A stretch of DNA of 64,000 nt, taken from the NCBI GenBank assembly GCA_031180805.1, contig JAPSLL010000004.1, positions 36,643-100,642 of the forward strand, written 5' to 3'. This DNA is from Bacillus sp. (in: firmicutes) (GTDB taxonomy: Bacteria > Bacillota > Bacilli > Bacillales > Bacillaceae). Each line of letters starts with the position of its first letter. The first letter of the stretch is position 1. A program made the translations under genes and the position numbers. The notes below the pieces were generated by a model. The model did no database searches, was not told the DNA's origin, and saw only the letters and a program-made list of their open reading frames with translations. Positions 1 through 8,705 of this stretch are shown piece by piece.

Positions 1-91
1 GGGGTGAACCTCTCATTTTTTTGCATTTCTTCATGTGAAATATTTCATTCATTTTCCCTTAGCTTATACAATCACAGGGTGACGAGATGAA

Positions 92-253
92 TTATTCAGC
101 GTTTTCTTCAGTAGTGTCTTCTTCAGTTTCTTCAGTTTCAGTCTGTTCAGTGTTTGTTTCTTCTTGATCAGTCTCTTCTGTGTTGTTACATGCAGCCATT
201 AAGAATACAGCAAGTAATGATGCTCCTACTTTTAATAATAAGCTTTTGTTCAT
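92..253 (-). CDS. Small acidic lipoprotein
   Basis: A 53-residue protein. The N-terminus is a short basic stretch, a hydrophobic helix and a lipobox ending L-M-A-A-C, so Cys22 should be lipidated after signal peptidase II cleavage and the protein anchored outside the membrane. The rest is a low-complexity tail rich in Glu, Thr and Gln with no recognisable domain. A GGGAGGA ribosome binding site lies a few bases before the ATG. It is divergent from the downstream hydrolase. The family and function are unknown; the coding call rests on the RBS, the clean lipobox and the sequence composition. Confidence 0.75.
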   Translation of the reverse strand: MNKSLLLKVGASLLAVFLMAACNNTEETDQEETNTEQTETEETEEDTTEENAE

Positions 254-646
254 TGTTTTTTCCTCCCATGTAACGAATAAGTGATCACTATCGAACCAGC
301 TGGCTCAATTTAATAATAATTGAAAATAAGTGCATGTATACTCATTTTACAAAAATTGTACATAAGCTTTATAATGTTTAAATTTCCTAAAAATTGGATT
401 AACAATCTTTACAATAAGTTATCGTAAAGATAGGTAAAAGGATAGTTTTCAAGATAAGGATTCGGTCAAAAGTCCATTAATTTAACTTTGGACAAGAGAT
501 AACTTAAAGATGAACAATGAAATGATTTTCGAATTAGTGAAACCAAAAATTCAGTCTTTTTTACATTGAAAAGTTTGTGAACGGATGAAATATTTGATAC
601 GATAGCTTTTGAAAGCCATTATAAGTTTGGACTCGGAGGGTGAAAA
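254..646. other. Divergent intergenic region
   Basis: AT-rich spacer between two divergent genes. The only site I can support is a sigma-A-like promoter for the hydrolase: TTGTGA at 575-580, a 17-base spacer, and TACGAT at 598-603. The rest shows no ORF with a ribosome binding site, no strong hairpin and no repeat. Confidence 0.4.
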
Positions 647-1435
647 ATGGAACGTTTTACTCAAAATGTAGGAGAGAACATGATTTCTTATTTGGATCAG
701 GGAATTGGTGAAACTGTCGTTTTAATACATGGATTTTGTGGTAACAACAATTATTGGAAATATATCGTTCCACACCTAGCGAAAAGGAAAAGGGTTCTTA
801 CAGTTGATTTAAGGGGTCATGGTGAGTCAAGTACACCGAAAGATAGCTGTGAAATTACCGATATGGCTAATGATATTGCTATATTATTGGAAGAATTGAA
901 CATTCATCGTGCAACACTAATTGGACATTCTTTAGGAGGCTATGTTAGTCTGGCATTTGCAGAAATGTTTCCTGAAAGGTTAAAAAGCTTTGCTCTCGTT
1001 CATTCAACAGCATATCCTGATTCAGAAGAAGGAAAGCATAATCGTGATAAAGGCATTGAGAGAATTCAATCAGAGGGTATCAAACCTTTTGTAAATGATT
1101 TAATACCAAAATTGTTTTCTGATGAAAATAGAGAAAGTCTTTCAAATTATGTAAATGATGTAAAAAAGATTGGTTATAAAACATCGAACTATGGAGCAAT
1201 TGGAGCTCTTAAGGCAATGAAGAATCGACCTGACCGAAATCATGTTTTAAAAAATGTAGAAGTACCTGTTTTAATCGTTGCTGGAAGAGAAGATAGGCTA
1301 GTCCCATTAGATAGGGCATTTTCAGTTGAAAGATCATTAATTACTTCAGCTATTATAGAAGACTGTGGCCATATGTCAATGTTTGAACAGCCAGAAAAAC
1401 TGGTCGAAGTTTTAGAAAACTTTCTTGAGAAATAA
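647..1435 (+). CDS. Alpha/beta-hydrolase fold protein
   Basis: A 262-residue single-domain alpha/beta hydrolase. The oxyanion motif HG is at residues 28-29, the nucleophile elbow is GHSLGG with Ser95, and the likely acid and base are Asp216 (GREDRLVP) and His242 (GHMSMFEQ). It lacks a signal peptide, so it is probably cytoplasmic. Sequence resembles the broad esterase/haloperoxidase-like group; the substrate cannot be told. GGAGGG lies six bases before the ATG. A hairpin ending in T-rich sequence follows the stop, so it is likely monocistronic. Confidence 0.9.
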   Translation: MERFTQNVGENMISYLDQGIGETVVLIHGFCGNNNYWKYIVPHLAKRKRVLTVDLRGHGESSTPKDSCEITDMANDIAILLEELNIHRATLIGHSLGGYVSLAFAEMFPERLKSFALVHSTAYPDSEEGKHNRDKGIERIQSEGIKPFVNDLIPKLFSDENRESLSNYVNDVKKIGYKTSNYGAIGALKAMKNRPDRNHVLKNVEVPVLIVAGREDRLVPLDRAFSVERSLITSAIIEDCGHMSMFEQPEKLVEVLENFLEK

Positions 1436-1437
1436 AC

Positions 1438-1470
1438 GAAAGCCTCCTTAAAAAGGGGCTTTTGGTTTAT
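1438..1470 (+). terminator. Rho-independent terminator after hydrolase
   Basis: AAAGCCTCCTT pairs with AGGGGCTTT across an AAAA loop, followed by a T/G-rich tail directly after the hydrolase stop codon. Confidence 0.65.
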
Positions 1471-1532
1471 AAAATCAGTTAATTTATCCGAATATAAAGT
1501 TTCGTGATTTGCTAATTTGTTAGGATGATACG

Positions 1533-1778
1533 TTATTGGTTTAATTGTGCACGCTTAATAAACGACAATTCATCTTCAATTAGGCCACAAATACCACATT
1601 GTACTTTGTAATCTGGACCAGTGTATGGAACATGTAAAGGTCCAAGTAAAGATTGGTCAAGCTCCTCAACAACTTCACCAGTTTGTGGATGTAATTTAAC
1701 AGACTTTGCTTGTTGTTCTATAATATTAAAGCGTGAGCGATTTGTTTTGCAATTTGGACATAAATATGGTGCTGTCAT
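1533..1778 (-). CDS. Small zinc-ribbon protein, unknown function
   Basis: An 81-residue protein with two CxxC knuckles, CPNC at residues 7-10 and CGIC near the C-terminal third, which should bind one zinc as a rubredoxin-like ribbon. The ATG at 1778 is chosen over an in-frame ATG 24 bases upstream because only the former has GGAGG at the proper eight-base distance. No membrane segment is present. I do not recognise the family; such ribbons often bind nucleic acid or protein, but that is inference. Confidence 0.8.
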   Translation of the reverse strand: MTAPYLCPNCKTNRSRFNIIEQQAKSVKLHPQTGEVVEELDQSLLGPLHVPYTGPDYKVQCGICGLIEDELSFIKRAQLNQ

Positions 1779-2171
1779 CAATAGTTCCTCCAATAATTTC
1801 ATTCAGCTTAGATAAAATAGAATTTTTTAAGTTTTTATTTTATCTTGAACAACTTGCAACAAAATTATTCGTCTTTTAAAGATTAAATGGAAAAAACTAA
1901 TTAATACAAGATATTCTCCTAAAGGACTTTGCTAAAAGTAGTTGAAGCAAATTATGGAAGATACAGACAGAGGAGTGCACTGGTATATGTCGTGACGGTT
2001 ATATGTACACACAAGGAGGCTCGCCATCCCTCTATAAAAAGGTAGCGAGCATCTGATGCAAATTAATATTAAAGCATAAGTTACTAAAAAACGGCGAATA
2101 AAAAGAATAGAGGTTAGAATTATAACAAAATATGGGGGATTTTAATCCGAAAATGACGGTTAAAAGTAAGC
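1779..2171. other. Intergenic region with decayed Bacillus repeat
   Basis: No ORF with a ribosome binding site. Most of the region is AT-rich. About 100 bases near 1960-2065 are distinctly less AT-rich and look like an eroded copy of a Bacillus intergenic repeat (separate entry). Confidence 0.5.
1960..2065 (+). repeat. Degenerate copy of Bacillus intergenic repeat
   Basis: The right part keeps AGGAGGCTCGCC, AGCGAGCATCTG and a final GCAAATTAA. As I recall it, these match the order of the common Bacillaceae repeat GAGGAGGCTCACC...GCGAGCATCTGGAGCGGAAATCAAC. The left part keeps only fragments (GGAGTGCA). GCTCGC at about 2020 and GCGAGC at about 2046 can form a stem. A second eroded copy lies at 13368-13498. 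Confidence 0.55.
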
Positions 2172-2606
2172 CTATTTGTTATCCATTTTTATTAGTTTGT
2201 GAAATAAAGAAATAAAATCCTCAATTTCCTTATCAGTAAAGTCATTGAATTTTTCCAATAAAAAGTTAGTTTTCTTTTTTTCAAATAACTCCAATTTTGC
2301 TTTTCCCTCATCAGTTAAATGCAAATCAACTATTCTTCTATCTTGAATGGAACGAATTCTTGTTATCCAGTTTTTTTCGATAAGAGAGTCAGTAACAGCA
2401 GTAATATGTGAGGCGGATACATTTAACATTTTTGACAGATCTGATGATTTTTTTGAGCCCTGTTCATATAGAGTTTTTAAGATGAAAAATTCATTTCGAG
2501 ACATTTCATTTTCATATACTTCGTTCATTTCATTTCGAAGTACTTTATAAACATAACGCATCAATGATTCTAATTCATACATTTTATCCTGGCGACGACT
2601 ACACAA
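2172..2606 (-). CDS. MarR-family transcriptional regulator
   Basis: A 144-residue winged-helix regulator. The recognition region reads SSDLSKMLNVSASHITAVTD, followed by the wing IRSIQDRRIVDLHLTDEGK, which is the classic MarR DRR signature. Helical ends should form the dimer interface. The start is TTG at 2606, because GGAGG lies eight bases before it and none lies before the next ATG. It is not in an operon and is divergent from msrAB, which it could control, though no operator is evident. The ligand is unknown. Confidence 0.88.
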   Translation of the reverse strand: MCSRRQDKMYELESLMRYVYKVLRNEMNEVYENEMSRNEFFILKTLYEQGSKKSSDLSKMLNVSASHITAVTDSLIEKNWITRIRSIQDRRIVDLHLTDEGKAKLELFEKKKTNFLLEKFNDFTDKEIEDFISLFHKLIKMDNK

Positions 2607-2853
2607 TCTAACTTCCTCCGAACTAAATATTCTAAAAACAAGTGAATGATATGCACAATTAAAAGTAATAATTAGATTACTTCTTTTTTTATTAATTTAT
2701 CATTAATCCAAATTTTTTGCTAGATAAAATATTATGTAAGTAAACTTTTTCCCATTCTTAAGACTAAAAAATGTTACTGTTAGTGTAAAGTCTAATAGGG
2801 TTTCATTAAGGATAATTATAGTCTATTTCATATGCTTCCCAAAACGGTTTGCT

Positions 2854-2882
2854 TTTCATGATTTATTCCAATGCTATATAAT
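2854..2882 (+). promoter_or_regulatory. Putative sigma-A promoter of msrAB
   Basis: TATAAT at 2877-2882 with a weak TTTCAT 17 bases upstream at 2854-2859. The distance to the msrAB start is suitable for a short leader. The good -10 and poor -35 suggest activator help or an incomplete promoter. Confidence 0.4.
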
Positions 2883-2912
2883 AAAAACAATGATGAATGT
2901 GGAGGATGGTAA

Positions 2913-3869
2913 ATGATGAATGATAAATATGAATTAGCAACATTTGCGGGAGGCTGTTTTTGGTGCATGGTACAACCTTTTGATGAGCTTCCTGGAATTG
3001 AGAGTGTTATATCCGGTTATACAGGTGGAGAAAAGGAAAATCCTACATATGAAGAAGTTTGCTCAGATACAACTGGACATGTAGAAGCTGTACAAATTAC
3101 CTTTCAACCAAATTTATTTCCTTATGAAAAGCTACTTGAATTATTTTGGCAGCAAATTGATCCAACTGATGCAGGCGGTCAATTTTTTGACCGCGGTGAA
3201 TCGTATCAAACAGCTATTTTTTATCATAATGAGCAGCAAAGAAAACTTGCTGAACAATCGAAACAAGAACTAGAAGAAAGTGGCCGGTTTTCAAAACCAA
3301 TTGTAACAAAAATTGTTGAAGCAAAACCATTTTATCCTGCTGAAGAGTATCATCAAGATTTTTATAAAAAAAGCGCTGCAAGATATAAGCAATATCGTAC
3401 AGGATCTGGCAGAGATCGCTTTATTGAACAGCATTGGAAACAAAAAGATCAAAACAAACTTAAAAAAATATTAAACCCAATTCAATATGAGGTTACACAA
3501 AATAATGGAACTGAACCTCCTTTTCATAATGAATATTGGAATCATGATGAAGAAGGGATTTATGTAGATATGGTATCTGGAAAGCCGTTATTTAGTTCTA
3601 AAGATAAATACGATGCAGGTTGCGGATGGCCGAGCTTTACAAAGCCAATTCAAGATTTTGAAATAGTTGAAAAAATCGATACAACGCATGGGATGATCCG
3701 AACTGAAGTTAGAAGTAAAACTGCAGATTCACATCTTGGTCATGTCTTCAATGATGGACCTGGTCCAACTGGGTTAAGGTATTGTATTAACTCTGCTGCT
3801 TTAAAATTTATTCCAAAACATAACCTTGAAAAAGAAGGTTATGGGAAATACCTACAATTATTTAACTGA
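2913..3869 (+). CDS. msrAB: Bifunctional methionine sulfoxide reductase MsrA-MsrB
   Basis: A 318-residue fusion. Residues 1 to about 160 are MsrA with the GGCFWC motif (catalytic Cys15), reducing S-methionine sulfoxide. Residues about 180-318 are MsrB, with CGWPSF, HLGHVF and the catalytic RYCIN Cys291, reducing the R epimer. The MsrB part lacks the two CxxC zinc knuckles of zinc-type MsrB (it reads [14 protein letters not shown]). In B. subtilis the two activities are separate genes; fusions are common elsewhere. GGAGG lies seven bases before ATG 2913. No signal peptide is present, so it is a cytoplasmic thioredoxin-dependent repair enzyme. Confidence 0.95.
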   Translation: MMNDKYELATFAGGCFWCMVQPFDELPGIESVISGYTGGEKENPTYEEVCSDTTGHVEAVQITFQPNLFPYEKLLELFWQQIDPTDAGGQFFDRGESYQTAIFYHNEQQRKLAEQSKQELEESGRFSKPIVTKIVEAKPFYPAEEYHQDFYKKSAARYKQYRTGSGRDRFIEQHWKQKDQNKLKKILNPIQYEVTQNNGTEPPFHNEYWNHDEEGIYVDMVSGKPLFSSKDKYDAGCGWPSFTKPIQDFEIVEKIDTTHGMIRTEVRSKTADSHLGHVFNDGPGPTGLRYCINSAALKFIPKHNLEKEGYGKYLQLFN

Positions 3870-4194
3870 CATTGTTCTGTGTGTTCATTTTAATGAAGAA
3901 AAAATGATTGGGTGAGGCGAGGAAAATCTAAACTGACTGGAATTGTGTTCATTATTAGATACTCTAATAATGTTGGATATTTTTTAAGAAACCTTCCCTT
4001 TCTTTTATATGAACCTTCTAAAAGGTTATTATTGAATGATGATAATAACGATTGATTTGGATAGAGCTTGTTAAGCTTAATTTGTGTAATTATTAAATAA
4101 AACTATAAAATTTAGGCAATTGCCCTATACCATTCACCCACTTCTAACATAACGTAAAGAGAAAATGAAAATTAAAAAATGAGGAGTGAATGAT
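3870..4194. other. Intergenic region after msrAB
   Basis: AT-rich spacer. A perfect small hairpin, CATTATTAG / CTAATAATG, lies at 3950-3972 with a loosely T-rich tail and may end msrAB transcription. CATAACGTA at 4148-4156, with an AC pair 16-18 bases upstream, resembles a late sporulation (sigma-K-like) -10 region for the YjcZ-type gene; this is weak. Confidence 0.35.
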
Positions 4195-4326
4195 ATGCAT
4201 TGCTACTATGATCATCATTATGGATATCCTTATGGAAACGTAGGCTATGGATTAGGAAATAGTTTTGTGTTAATTGTTGTTCTATTTATTTTGTTAATTA
4301 TTGTTGGAGCAGCATATGTACATTAA
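4195..4326 (+). CDS. YjcZ-family sporulation membrane peptide
   Basis: A 43-residue peptide with a His/Tyr/Gly-rich head ([13 protein letters not shown]) and a C-terminal transmembrane helix ending [15 protein letters not shown]. This matches the tiny TM YjcZ family found in multiple copies in spore formers, with members expressed in sporulation and some found in spores. GAGGAG precedes the ATG and a strong terminator follows 14 bases after the stop, so it is its own small transcription unit. The molecular role is unknown. Confidence 0.88.
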   Translation: MHCYYDHHYGYPYGNVGYGLGNSFVLIVVLFILLIIVGAAYVH

Positions 4327-4339
4327 TAAGAAGCTGATT

Positions 4340-4368
4340 GAGCCCCTATAACGGGGCTCTTTTTTTAT
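4340..4368 (+). terminator. Rho-independent terminator
   Basis: GAGCCCC-TATAA-CGGGGCTC followed by seven T residues, right after the YjcZ-type gene. Confidence 0.9.
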
Positions 4369-4394
4369 TTTCAGGCATTTGTAAGTGTAGTTTT

Positions 4395-4448
4395 AATGTT
4401 AACTAAAATTTAAAATTGGTTGACAATTATCCTTTCCTTCTTTACGAT
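4395..4448 (+). promoter_or_regulatory. bioB promoter with BirA-type operator
   Basis: AATGTTAAC (4395-4403) and GGTTGACAATT (4418-4428) form the spaced palindrome typical of Bacillus BirA boxes (TTGTTAAC...GTTAACAA). TTGACA at 4420-4425 lies inside the right arm and is followed 17 bases later by TACGAT at 4443-4448. A bound BirA-biotinyl-AMP dimer would therefore cover the -35 element. bioB starts 28 bases after the -10 region. Confidence 0.8.
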
Positions 4449-4475
4449 AGTTTATAACCAAAAGGAGGAATGATA

Positions 4476-5483
4476 ATGAATTGGAGCAAGTTGGCAGATG
4501 AAGTTTTACAAGGAAAGGTTTTATCAATGGATGAAGCTCTGACGATTTTACAAAGTGATGATGACGAGATATTACTTCTATTAAATAGTGCATTTAAGAT
4601 TAGAAAATTTTATTTTGGAAAAAAGGTAAAATTAAATATGATTATGAATACTAAGTCGGGGTTATGTCCAGAAAACTGTGGATATTGCTCTCAATCTAGT
4701 GTATCCACTGCACCGATTGAAAGGTATCAAATGCTTGAGAAGGAAACGATAATCCAAGGAGCAAAAAGGGCACATCAATTACAAGTTGGCACATTTTGTA
4801 TCGTTGCTAGTGGAAGGGGACCTACGAACAAAGAAATAGATCATGTTGCATCAGTTGTTAAAGAAATAAAATCTGAATTTGGATTGAAGGTTTGTGCATG
4901 TCTTGGTTTATTAAAGTCTGAACAGGCGGAAAAATTAAAGGAAGCTGGTGTCGATAGATATAATCATAATATAAATACATCTAAGGAGTATCATCCTTCC
5001 ATAACAACAACACATACATACGATGATCGAATAAAAACAATTAAAACAGTTAAAAAAAGTGGAATCTCACCATGCTCAGGAGTAATAATCGGTATGGGAG
5101 AAACAGTTGATGATGTAATAAATATGGCTTTTCAATTAAAAGAATTAAATGCAGATTCAATACCAATAAATTTTTTACACGCGATTGATGGTACACCACT
5201 TGAAGGAACAAATGAATTAAATCCAAGATTTTGCTTAAAAGTACTAGCATTATTTCGATTTATTAATCCTAAGAAGGAAATAAGAATTTCGGGAGGGCGG
5301 GAAGTAAATTTAAGATCGCTACAGCCTTTAGGGTTATATGCTGCTAATTCCATTTTTGTTGGGGATTATTTAACAACAAGAGGACAAGATAGTACTGCTG
5401 ATCATAAGATGCTTGAGGATTTGGGATTTGAGATTGACTTTCAACATGTTAAAACGAGTAATAAAGCATCAGTAATTTCTTGA
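4476..5483 (+). CDS. bioB: Biotin synthase
   Basis: A 335-residue radical-SAM enzyme that inserts sulfur into dethiobiotin. The 4Fe-4S motif is CPENCGYC (Cys64, Cys68, Cys71). YNHNINTS and GVIIGMGET segments and the late ISGGREVNL are typical of BioB. ATG 4476 is preferred over the in-frame ATG at 4470, as the AAAGGAGG box sits only one base from the earlier codon and seven from the later one, and 335 residues equals the usual length. No other bio gene is adjacent, so this is a solitary bioB under a BirA-type operator, perhaps serving dethiobiotin import or a distant pathway. Confidence 0.95.
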   Translation: MNWSKLADEVLQGKVLSMDEALTILQSDDDEILLLLNSAFKIRKFYFGKKVKLNMIMNTKSGLCPENCGYCSQSSVSTAPIERYQMLEKETIIQGAKRAHQLQVGTFCIVASGRGPTNKEIDHVASVVKEIKSEFGLKVCACLGLLKSEQAEKLKEAGVDRYNHNINTSKEYHPSITTTHTYDDRIKTIKTVKKSGISPCSGVIIGMGETVDDVINMAFQLKELNADSIPINFLHAIDGTPLEGTNELNPRFCLKVLALFRFINPKKEIRISGGREVNLRSLQPLGLYAANSIFVGDYLTTRGQDSTADHKMLEDLGFEIDFQHVKTSNKASVIS

Positions 5484-5623
5484 AAAAATAGTAGCGAAAT
5501 GCTCTCTTTTTTAATATTGAATAACTTTCAAATCATCTATTTAATTGAACGAAAGCTTTATGGGTTTCATTCCCTTAAGGAACAAGCTATAATAGAAAAA
5601 TCTTGTCGATTGGGGGAATGGAC

Positions 5624-5848
5624 GTGAAATCCTTTTATCATTACTTATTAAAATACCGTCACCCGAAGCCTAAGGATGACATAGCAAAATTTGCAAATGA
5701 TGCATATCTTGATCATAGTTTCCCAAAGAACTCTAACGATTATAATGAATTGAGTTCTTATCTTGAAATGAGCGGAAATTATTTACCAAGTATGTCAGTT
5801 TTTGATGATGCTTGGGAACTGTATCAATTTGAAATAGCAAAACAATAA
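5624..5848 (+). CDS. yozE: YozE-family (UPF0346) small protein
   Basis: A 74-residue protein beginning MKSFYHYLLKYRHPKPKD, with DHSFPKNSNDYNELSSYLE and a C-terminal SVFDDAWELY. This is the conserved SAM-domain-like YozE family of Bacillales. The start is GTG 5624: the GGGGG box ends seven bases before it, while the in-frame ATG at 5618 is only one base from that box; length then equals B. subtilis YozE. TATAAT at 5588-5593 is a likely -10. Its place beside yodN and yozD repeats the B. subtilis order. Function unknown. Confidence 0.9.
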   Translation: MKSFYHYLLKYRHPKPKDDIAKFANDAYLDHSFPKNSNDYNELSSYLEMSGNYLPSMSVFDDAWELYQFEIAKQ

Positions 5849-5884
5849 AGTGAATGATTATCAACTTACAATTAATATGTAAAG

Positions 5885-5932
5885 AGGAAGGCCTTATCTG
5901 TTTTCAATAGGTGATTTGCCTTCTTTTTTTAA
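5885..5932 (+). terminator. Rho-independent terminator after yozE
   Basis: GAAGGC pairs with GCCTTC over a long AT-rich loop, followed by eight T residues. Confidence 0.6.
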
Positions 5933-6008
5933 TTTGCCTATATCGAATAAAAAAAATTAGCATATACTATCATATCCAACGAATCACGACATAAAGGAGA
6001 GATAGCGA

Positions 6009-6695
6009 ATGGAAAACATTAATCATCCAAATTATAAAATAGGAGATGTCGTCGTGATTACGTTATATGGAACTGTTGGGACAATCACTAAGGTTCATAA
6101 ACTTGACCAGCACTTTGTTTATGAGGTGAATTATAGTGACATGTTATTTTTTGAAAATGTACTTCAATTATATTCAGATTATGAAGGGACAATTATCGAT
6201 GTTGAAGAAATTACGATTGATATCGATTATCAAATAGGTGATACAGTTCTAGTAAATGGATATGGGAAAACCTGTTTCCGGATTGTCGGCCTACGTACAG
6301 AAGCATGGAGATATGAAGACGATGGATGGGAAGAGGTTACTTATGAATTAACTAGACTATCGGATGGAGAATGGCTTGAAGCAACAGCTGATGAAATGAC
6401 ATTAATAAGTAGTTCTCCCAAATCAACACTTTCAATTCTTCAAAAGCTTCAATATAAAACAAAGAAATCCAATGATTTAAAAGATTATTCCACTCTATTT
6501 ACGAAGCCCATTAAATTAAAAAAGGCTAAAATAATCGATGAGAATCAGCATTATAAGAAAATGGTTGATGAGTTATTAGATATTTATAATGACTATCAAA
6601 CATTGTATCAAATGTTCGAAAATCCAGAATATAAGGAAATTATGGTACTTATTATGAATAGCTTGCAAAGACATAGTAAATCCAATAATAGTTAA
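6009..6695 (+). CDS. yodN: YodN-like protein
   Basis: A 228-residue soluble protein. Two similar halves can be seen at the N-terminus: YKIGDVVVITLYGTVGTI near residue 10 and YQIGDTVLVNGYGKTCFRIV near residue 78, suggesting a duplicated small beta-barrel. The C-terminus is charged and helical. Naming rests on position between yozE and yozD, as in B. subtilis, and similar size. No catalytic motif is visible and the function is unknown. A GGAGAG box precedes the ATG. Confidence 0.65.
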   Translation: MENINHPNYKIGDVVVITLYGTVGTITKVHKLDQHFVYEVNYSDMLFFENVLQLYSDYEGTIIDVEEITIDIDYQIGDTVLVNGYGKTCFRIVGLRTEAWRYEDDGWEEVTYELTRLSDGEWLEATADEMTLISSSPKSTLSILQKLQYKTKKSNDLKDYSTLFTKPIKLKKAKIIDENQHYKKMVDELLDIYNDYQTLYQMFENPEYKEIMVLIMNSLQRHSKSNNS

Positions 6696-6697
6696 AA

Positions 6698-6877
6698 TTA
6701 AAAAAAGCAAGAAAGCAACACAAAAATAAAATAAGGAACACAAAATCCAGCTATAATAAAAAATAATCCCCTAATAATTTTATTTAAAAATCGGTCAAAT
6801 CCATCTCCATCGATAAATTTAAGAAAAGATCTACTTTGTTTATTCTCTTCTATAATCATTTGGAATTGTTTGTTCAT
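6698..6877 (-). CDS. Small membrane protein, unknown
   Basis: A 59-residue protein with a charged N-terminal half (MNKQFQMIIEENKQSRSF) and a C-terminal hydrophobic helix of about 22 residues ending FVLLSCFF. GGAGG lies upstream of the ATG at a good distance. It is convergent with yodN, with only two bases between the stop codons. No family recognised. Confidence 0.65.
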   Translation of the reverse strand: MNKQFQMIIEENKQSRSFLKFIDGDGFDRFLNKIIRGLFFIIAGFCVPYFIFVLLSCFF

Positions 6878-7033
6878 CCGCTTTTTCCTCCTTAACCTTG
6901 TCTATGTATTCTATCTATATGAATCTATTAGCTCGTTATTCCAAATTGATAGATTTTTTTTTGAATAATAGTTTCCAATTTTAAGACATATGTCCCACAA
7001 TACGGACATAAACAATTAATGGGGGGCGATATT

Positions 7034-7216
7034 GTGAAGGAAATTGAAGTAATTATTGATACAGAGGAGATTGCAGAGTTCTTTTACAATGAGCTTACTA
7101 AAAGAGGGTATGTACCTGGTGAAAGCGAGCTAGAAGAATTAGCAGACATAACATTTGACTATCTATTAAACAAATGCATAATTGATGAAGATGTTGATTT
7201 TGACAATGAAGATTAA
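7034..7216 (+). CDS. yozD: YozD-family small acidic protein
   Basis: A 60-residue acidic protein, MKEIEVIIDTEEIAEFFYNE at the start and an acidic C-terminus. It matches the YozD family of Bacillales in length, opening motif and place next to yodN. GTG 7034 is chosen because GGGGGG ends seven bases before it; the in-frame ATG at 7019 overlaps the box itself. Function unknown. Confidence 0.82.
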   Translation: MKEIEVIIDTEEIAEFFYNELTKRGYVPGESELEELADITFDYLLNKCIIDEDVDFDNED

Positions 7217-7296
7217 CATGTAATAGCATACTGACTGACTACCAGGAATTTTTTTACCTGATAGCTCAGTCCTATTTTTGTCTAACAAGCCAATTT

Positions 7297-8394
7297 TCAA
7301 TGAATTATTTTACTTAAACTTGATAGAAATTTTACATCGCTTAATACATTTTTTGTAATATCAGCTTGCTTATATGTTAGGTATCGATCAAAATCTTTAA
7401 TTTGATAAATGTCTTGAAACCAATCGACAGTTGAAGGTGATCTGTTTGGGATATTTCCCCATGCTACTTCAAGGGATGGGCTATATGATTTGGTTGAATT
7501 GCAACTAGTTAGTGAAAATAAGTGTGGCCAATAATCACACCTTGATGCTGTATGACGCTGATTGGTGGCAAACTTTAGACATGATTTGTAATATTTTTTA
7601 GAAAACAGGATAGAGTAGAGACATTTTCCGATATTAATTCGTTTTTGAATGGAAGAAAAATCATGTATTTCAAGACCAGCAAGGGAGTAATTAGTTGAAA
7701 ATAGGTTACGCTTGTATGGAAATATTACATGAGTAAATCCTAATTTTTCTTGCATAACATATGCTAGCGTATGGAATATAGAAGATTTTATGCTTTTTGT
7801 TGAAAGCAAATGCTTTTCTATATAGTTTTGTTCATTTGTTATAAGTGAATAGGTAATAAAAGCTGAATTTTTTGTCTTGAAAAAGTATTCCCAAGCTGTA
7901 TACATAAATTTAGATATATGAAGTAGCTTTAATAAATAGAAAAAGGAGCTATTGCATTGTTTACTTTCTTCATATAAGAGAAGTTGTGGGTAGGCATCTT
8001 GGAAGATAAGATAATTTGCGTGCTCTAAAAAATGAAATAAGTCCACTCTCTTTTCCTCGTCGAGTAGTCCTCCAACCAAGGTTCCCTTTAAATCAGTCAT
8101 ATGATAACCACCGTTGCGTGACACCATATGGGCTAAAAATGCCCAATGAATTTCTGGATGGCGGTTGAAAAACTCGAGATACGCGTTTGTTCGTGTTACA
8201 TTATTCACATTATTCATTTTTGTTTTATTCTGCACTCTTTCGACTAAGTGACGTTCTTTTTGAGTGGTAACAACCGGAGAATTATCAGATTCTAAACTTT
8301 TTTGAAGTAGTGAATATATCCTTTCTTTTTCCTTTTCCTTTAAAATAGAAAAGGTTCCAGTCTTCGAACTTAAAGATTTTATGAATCCGCACAT
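7297..8394 (-). CDS. DUF2515 family protein (YppC-like)
   Basis: A 365-residue protein whose core, from about residue 60, reads NNVTRTNAYLEFF, HPEIHWAFLAHMVSRNGGY and MTDLKG, then NYLIFQDAYPQLLLYEES. These are hallmarks of the DUF2515 family (B. subtilis YppC). The N-terminal 60 residues are a charged extension, so a start nearer MNNVNNVTRT is possible; the upstream box is weak. It is divergent from the kinase operon. No enzyme function is known. Confidence 0.82.
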   Translation of the reverse strand: MCGFIKSLSSKTGTFSILKEKEKERIYSLLQKSLESDNSPVVTTQKERHLVERVQNKTKMNNVNNVTRTNAYLEFFNRHPEIHWAFLAHMVSRNGGYHMTDLKGTLVGGLLDEEKRVDLFHFLEHANYLIFQDAYPQLLLYEESKQCNSSFFYLLKLLHISKFMYTAWEYFFKTKNSAFITYSLITNEQNYIEKHLLSTKSIKSSIFHTLAYVMQEKLGFTHVIFPYKRNLFSTNYSLAGLEIHDFSSIQKRINIGKCLYSILFSKKYYKSCLKFATNQRHTASRCDYWPHLFSLTSCNSTKSYSPSLEVAWGNIPNRSPSTVDWFQDIYQIKDFDRYLTYKQADITKNVLSDVKFLSSLSKIIH

Positions 8395-8510
8395 ACAACA
8401 TCACCAAATTCCGATCAGACTTTTATTTGATATACTATATGTATGAAAAAATGAAACTTTTATTGTTTGTCCCCGTATATTATTTATCAAATTGAAAAGA
8501 GGGATTAACA

Positions 8511-8705
8511 ATGTTAAAGAAGCTATTAAAATCAATTGTTTCATGCCAACATTCACACTCAAGGCATTATAGCTCAAGTGATTTTAAAAAAAGTAAGTAC
8601 CATTCCCTTCACCCATCTTCATACGGTCATCATCATTATAAGAGAAAGCGTAGATCGGGTAGTTTCTTTAGTTCCTTTGGCTCTTTTGGTTCTTACAGTA
8701 GTTAA
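8511..8705 (+). CDS. Small basic Ser/His-rich protein before kinase
   Basis: A 64-residue protein with many Ser, His, Lys and Arg residues (KRKRRSGSFFSSFGSFGSYSS at the end) and no hydrophobic helix. GAGGG lies before the ATG. Its TAA overlaps the ATG of the kinase gene by one base, so the two are translationally coupled. The Ser-rich basic tail would be a natural phosphorylation substrate, but that is inference. No family recognised. Confidence 0.75.
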   Translation: MLKKLLKSIVSCQHSHSRHYSSSDFKKSKYHSLHPSSYGHHHYKRKRRSGSFFSSFGSFGSYSS

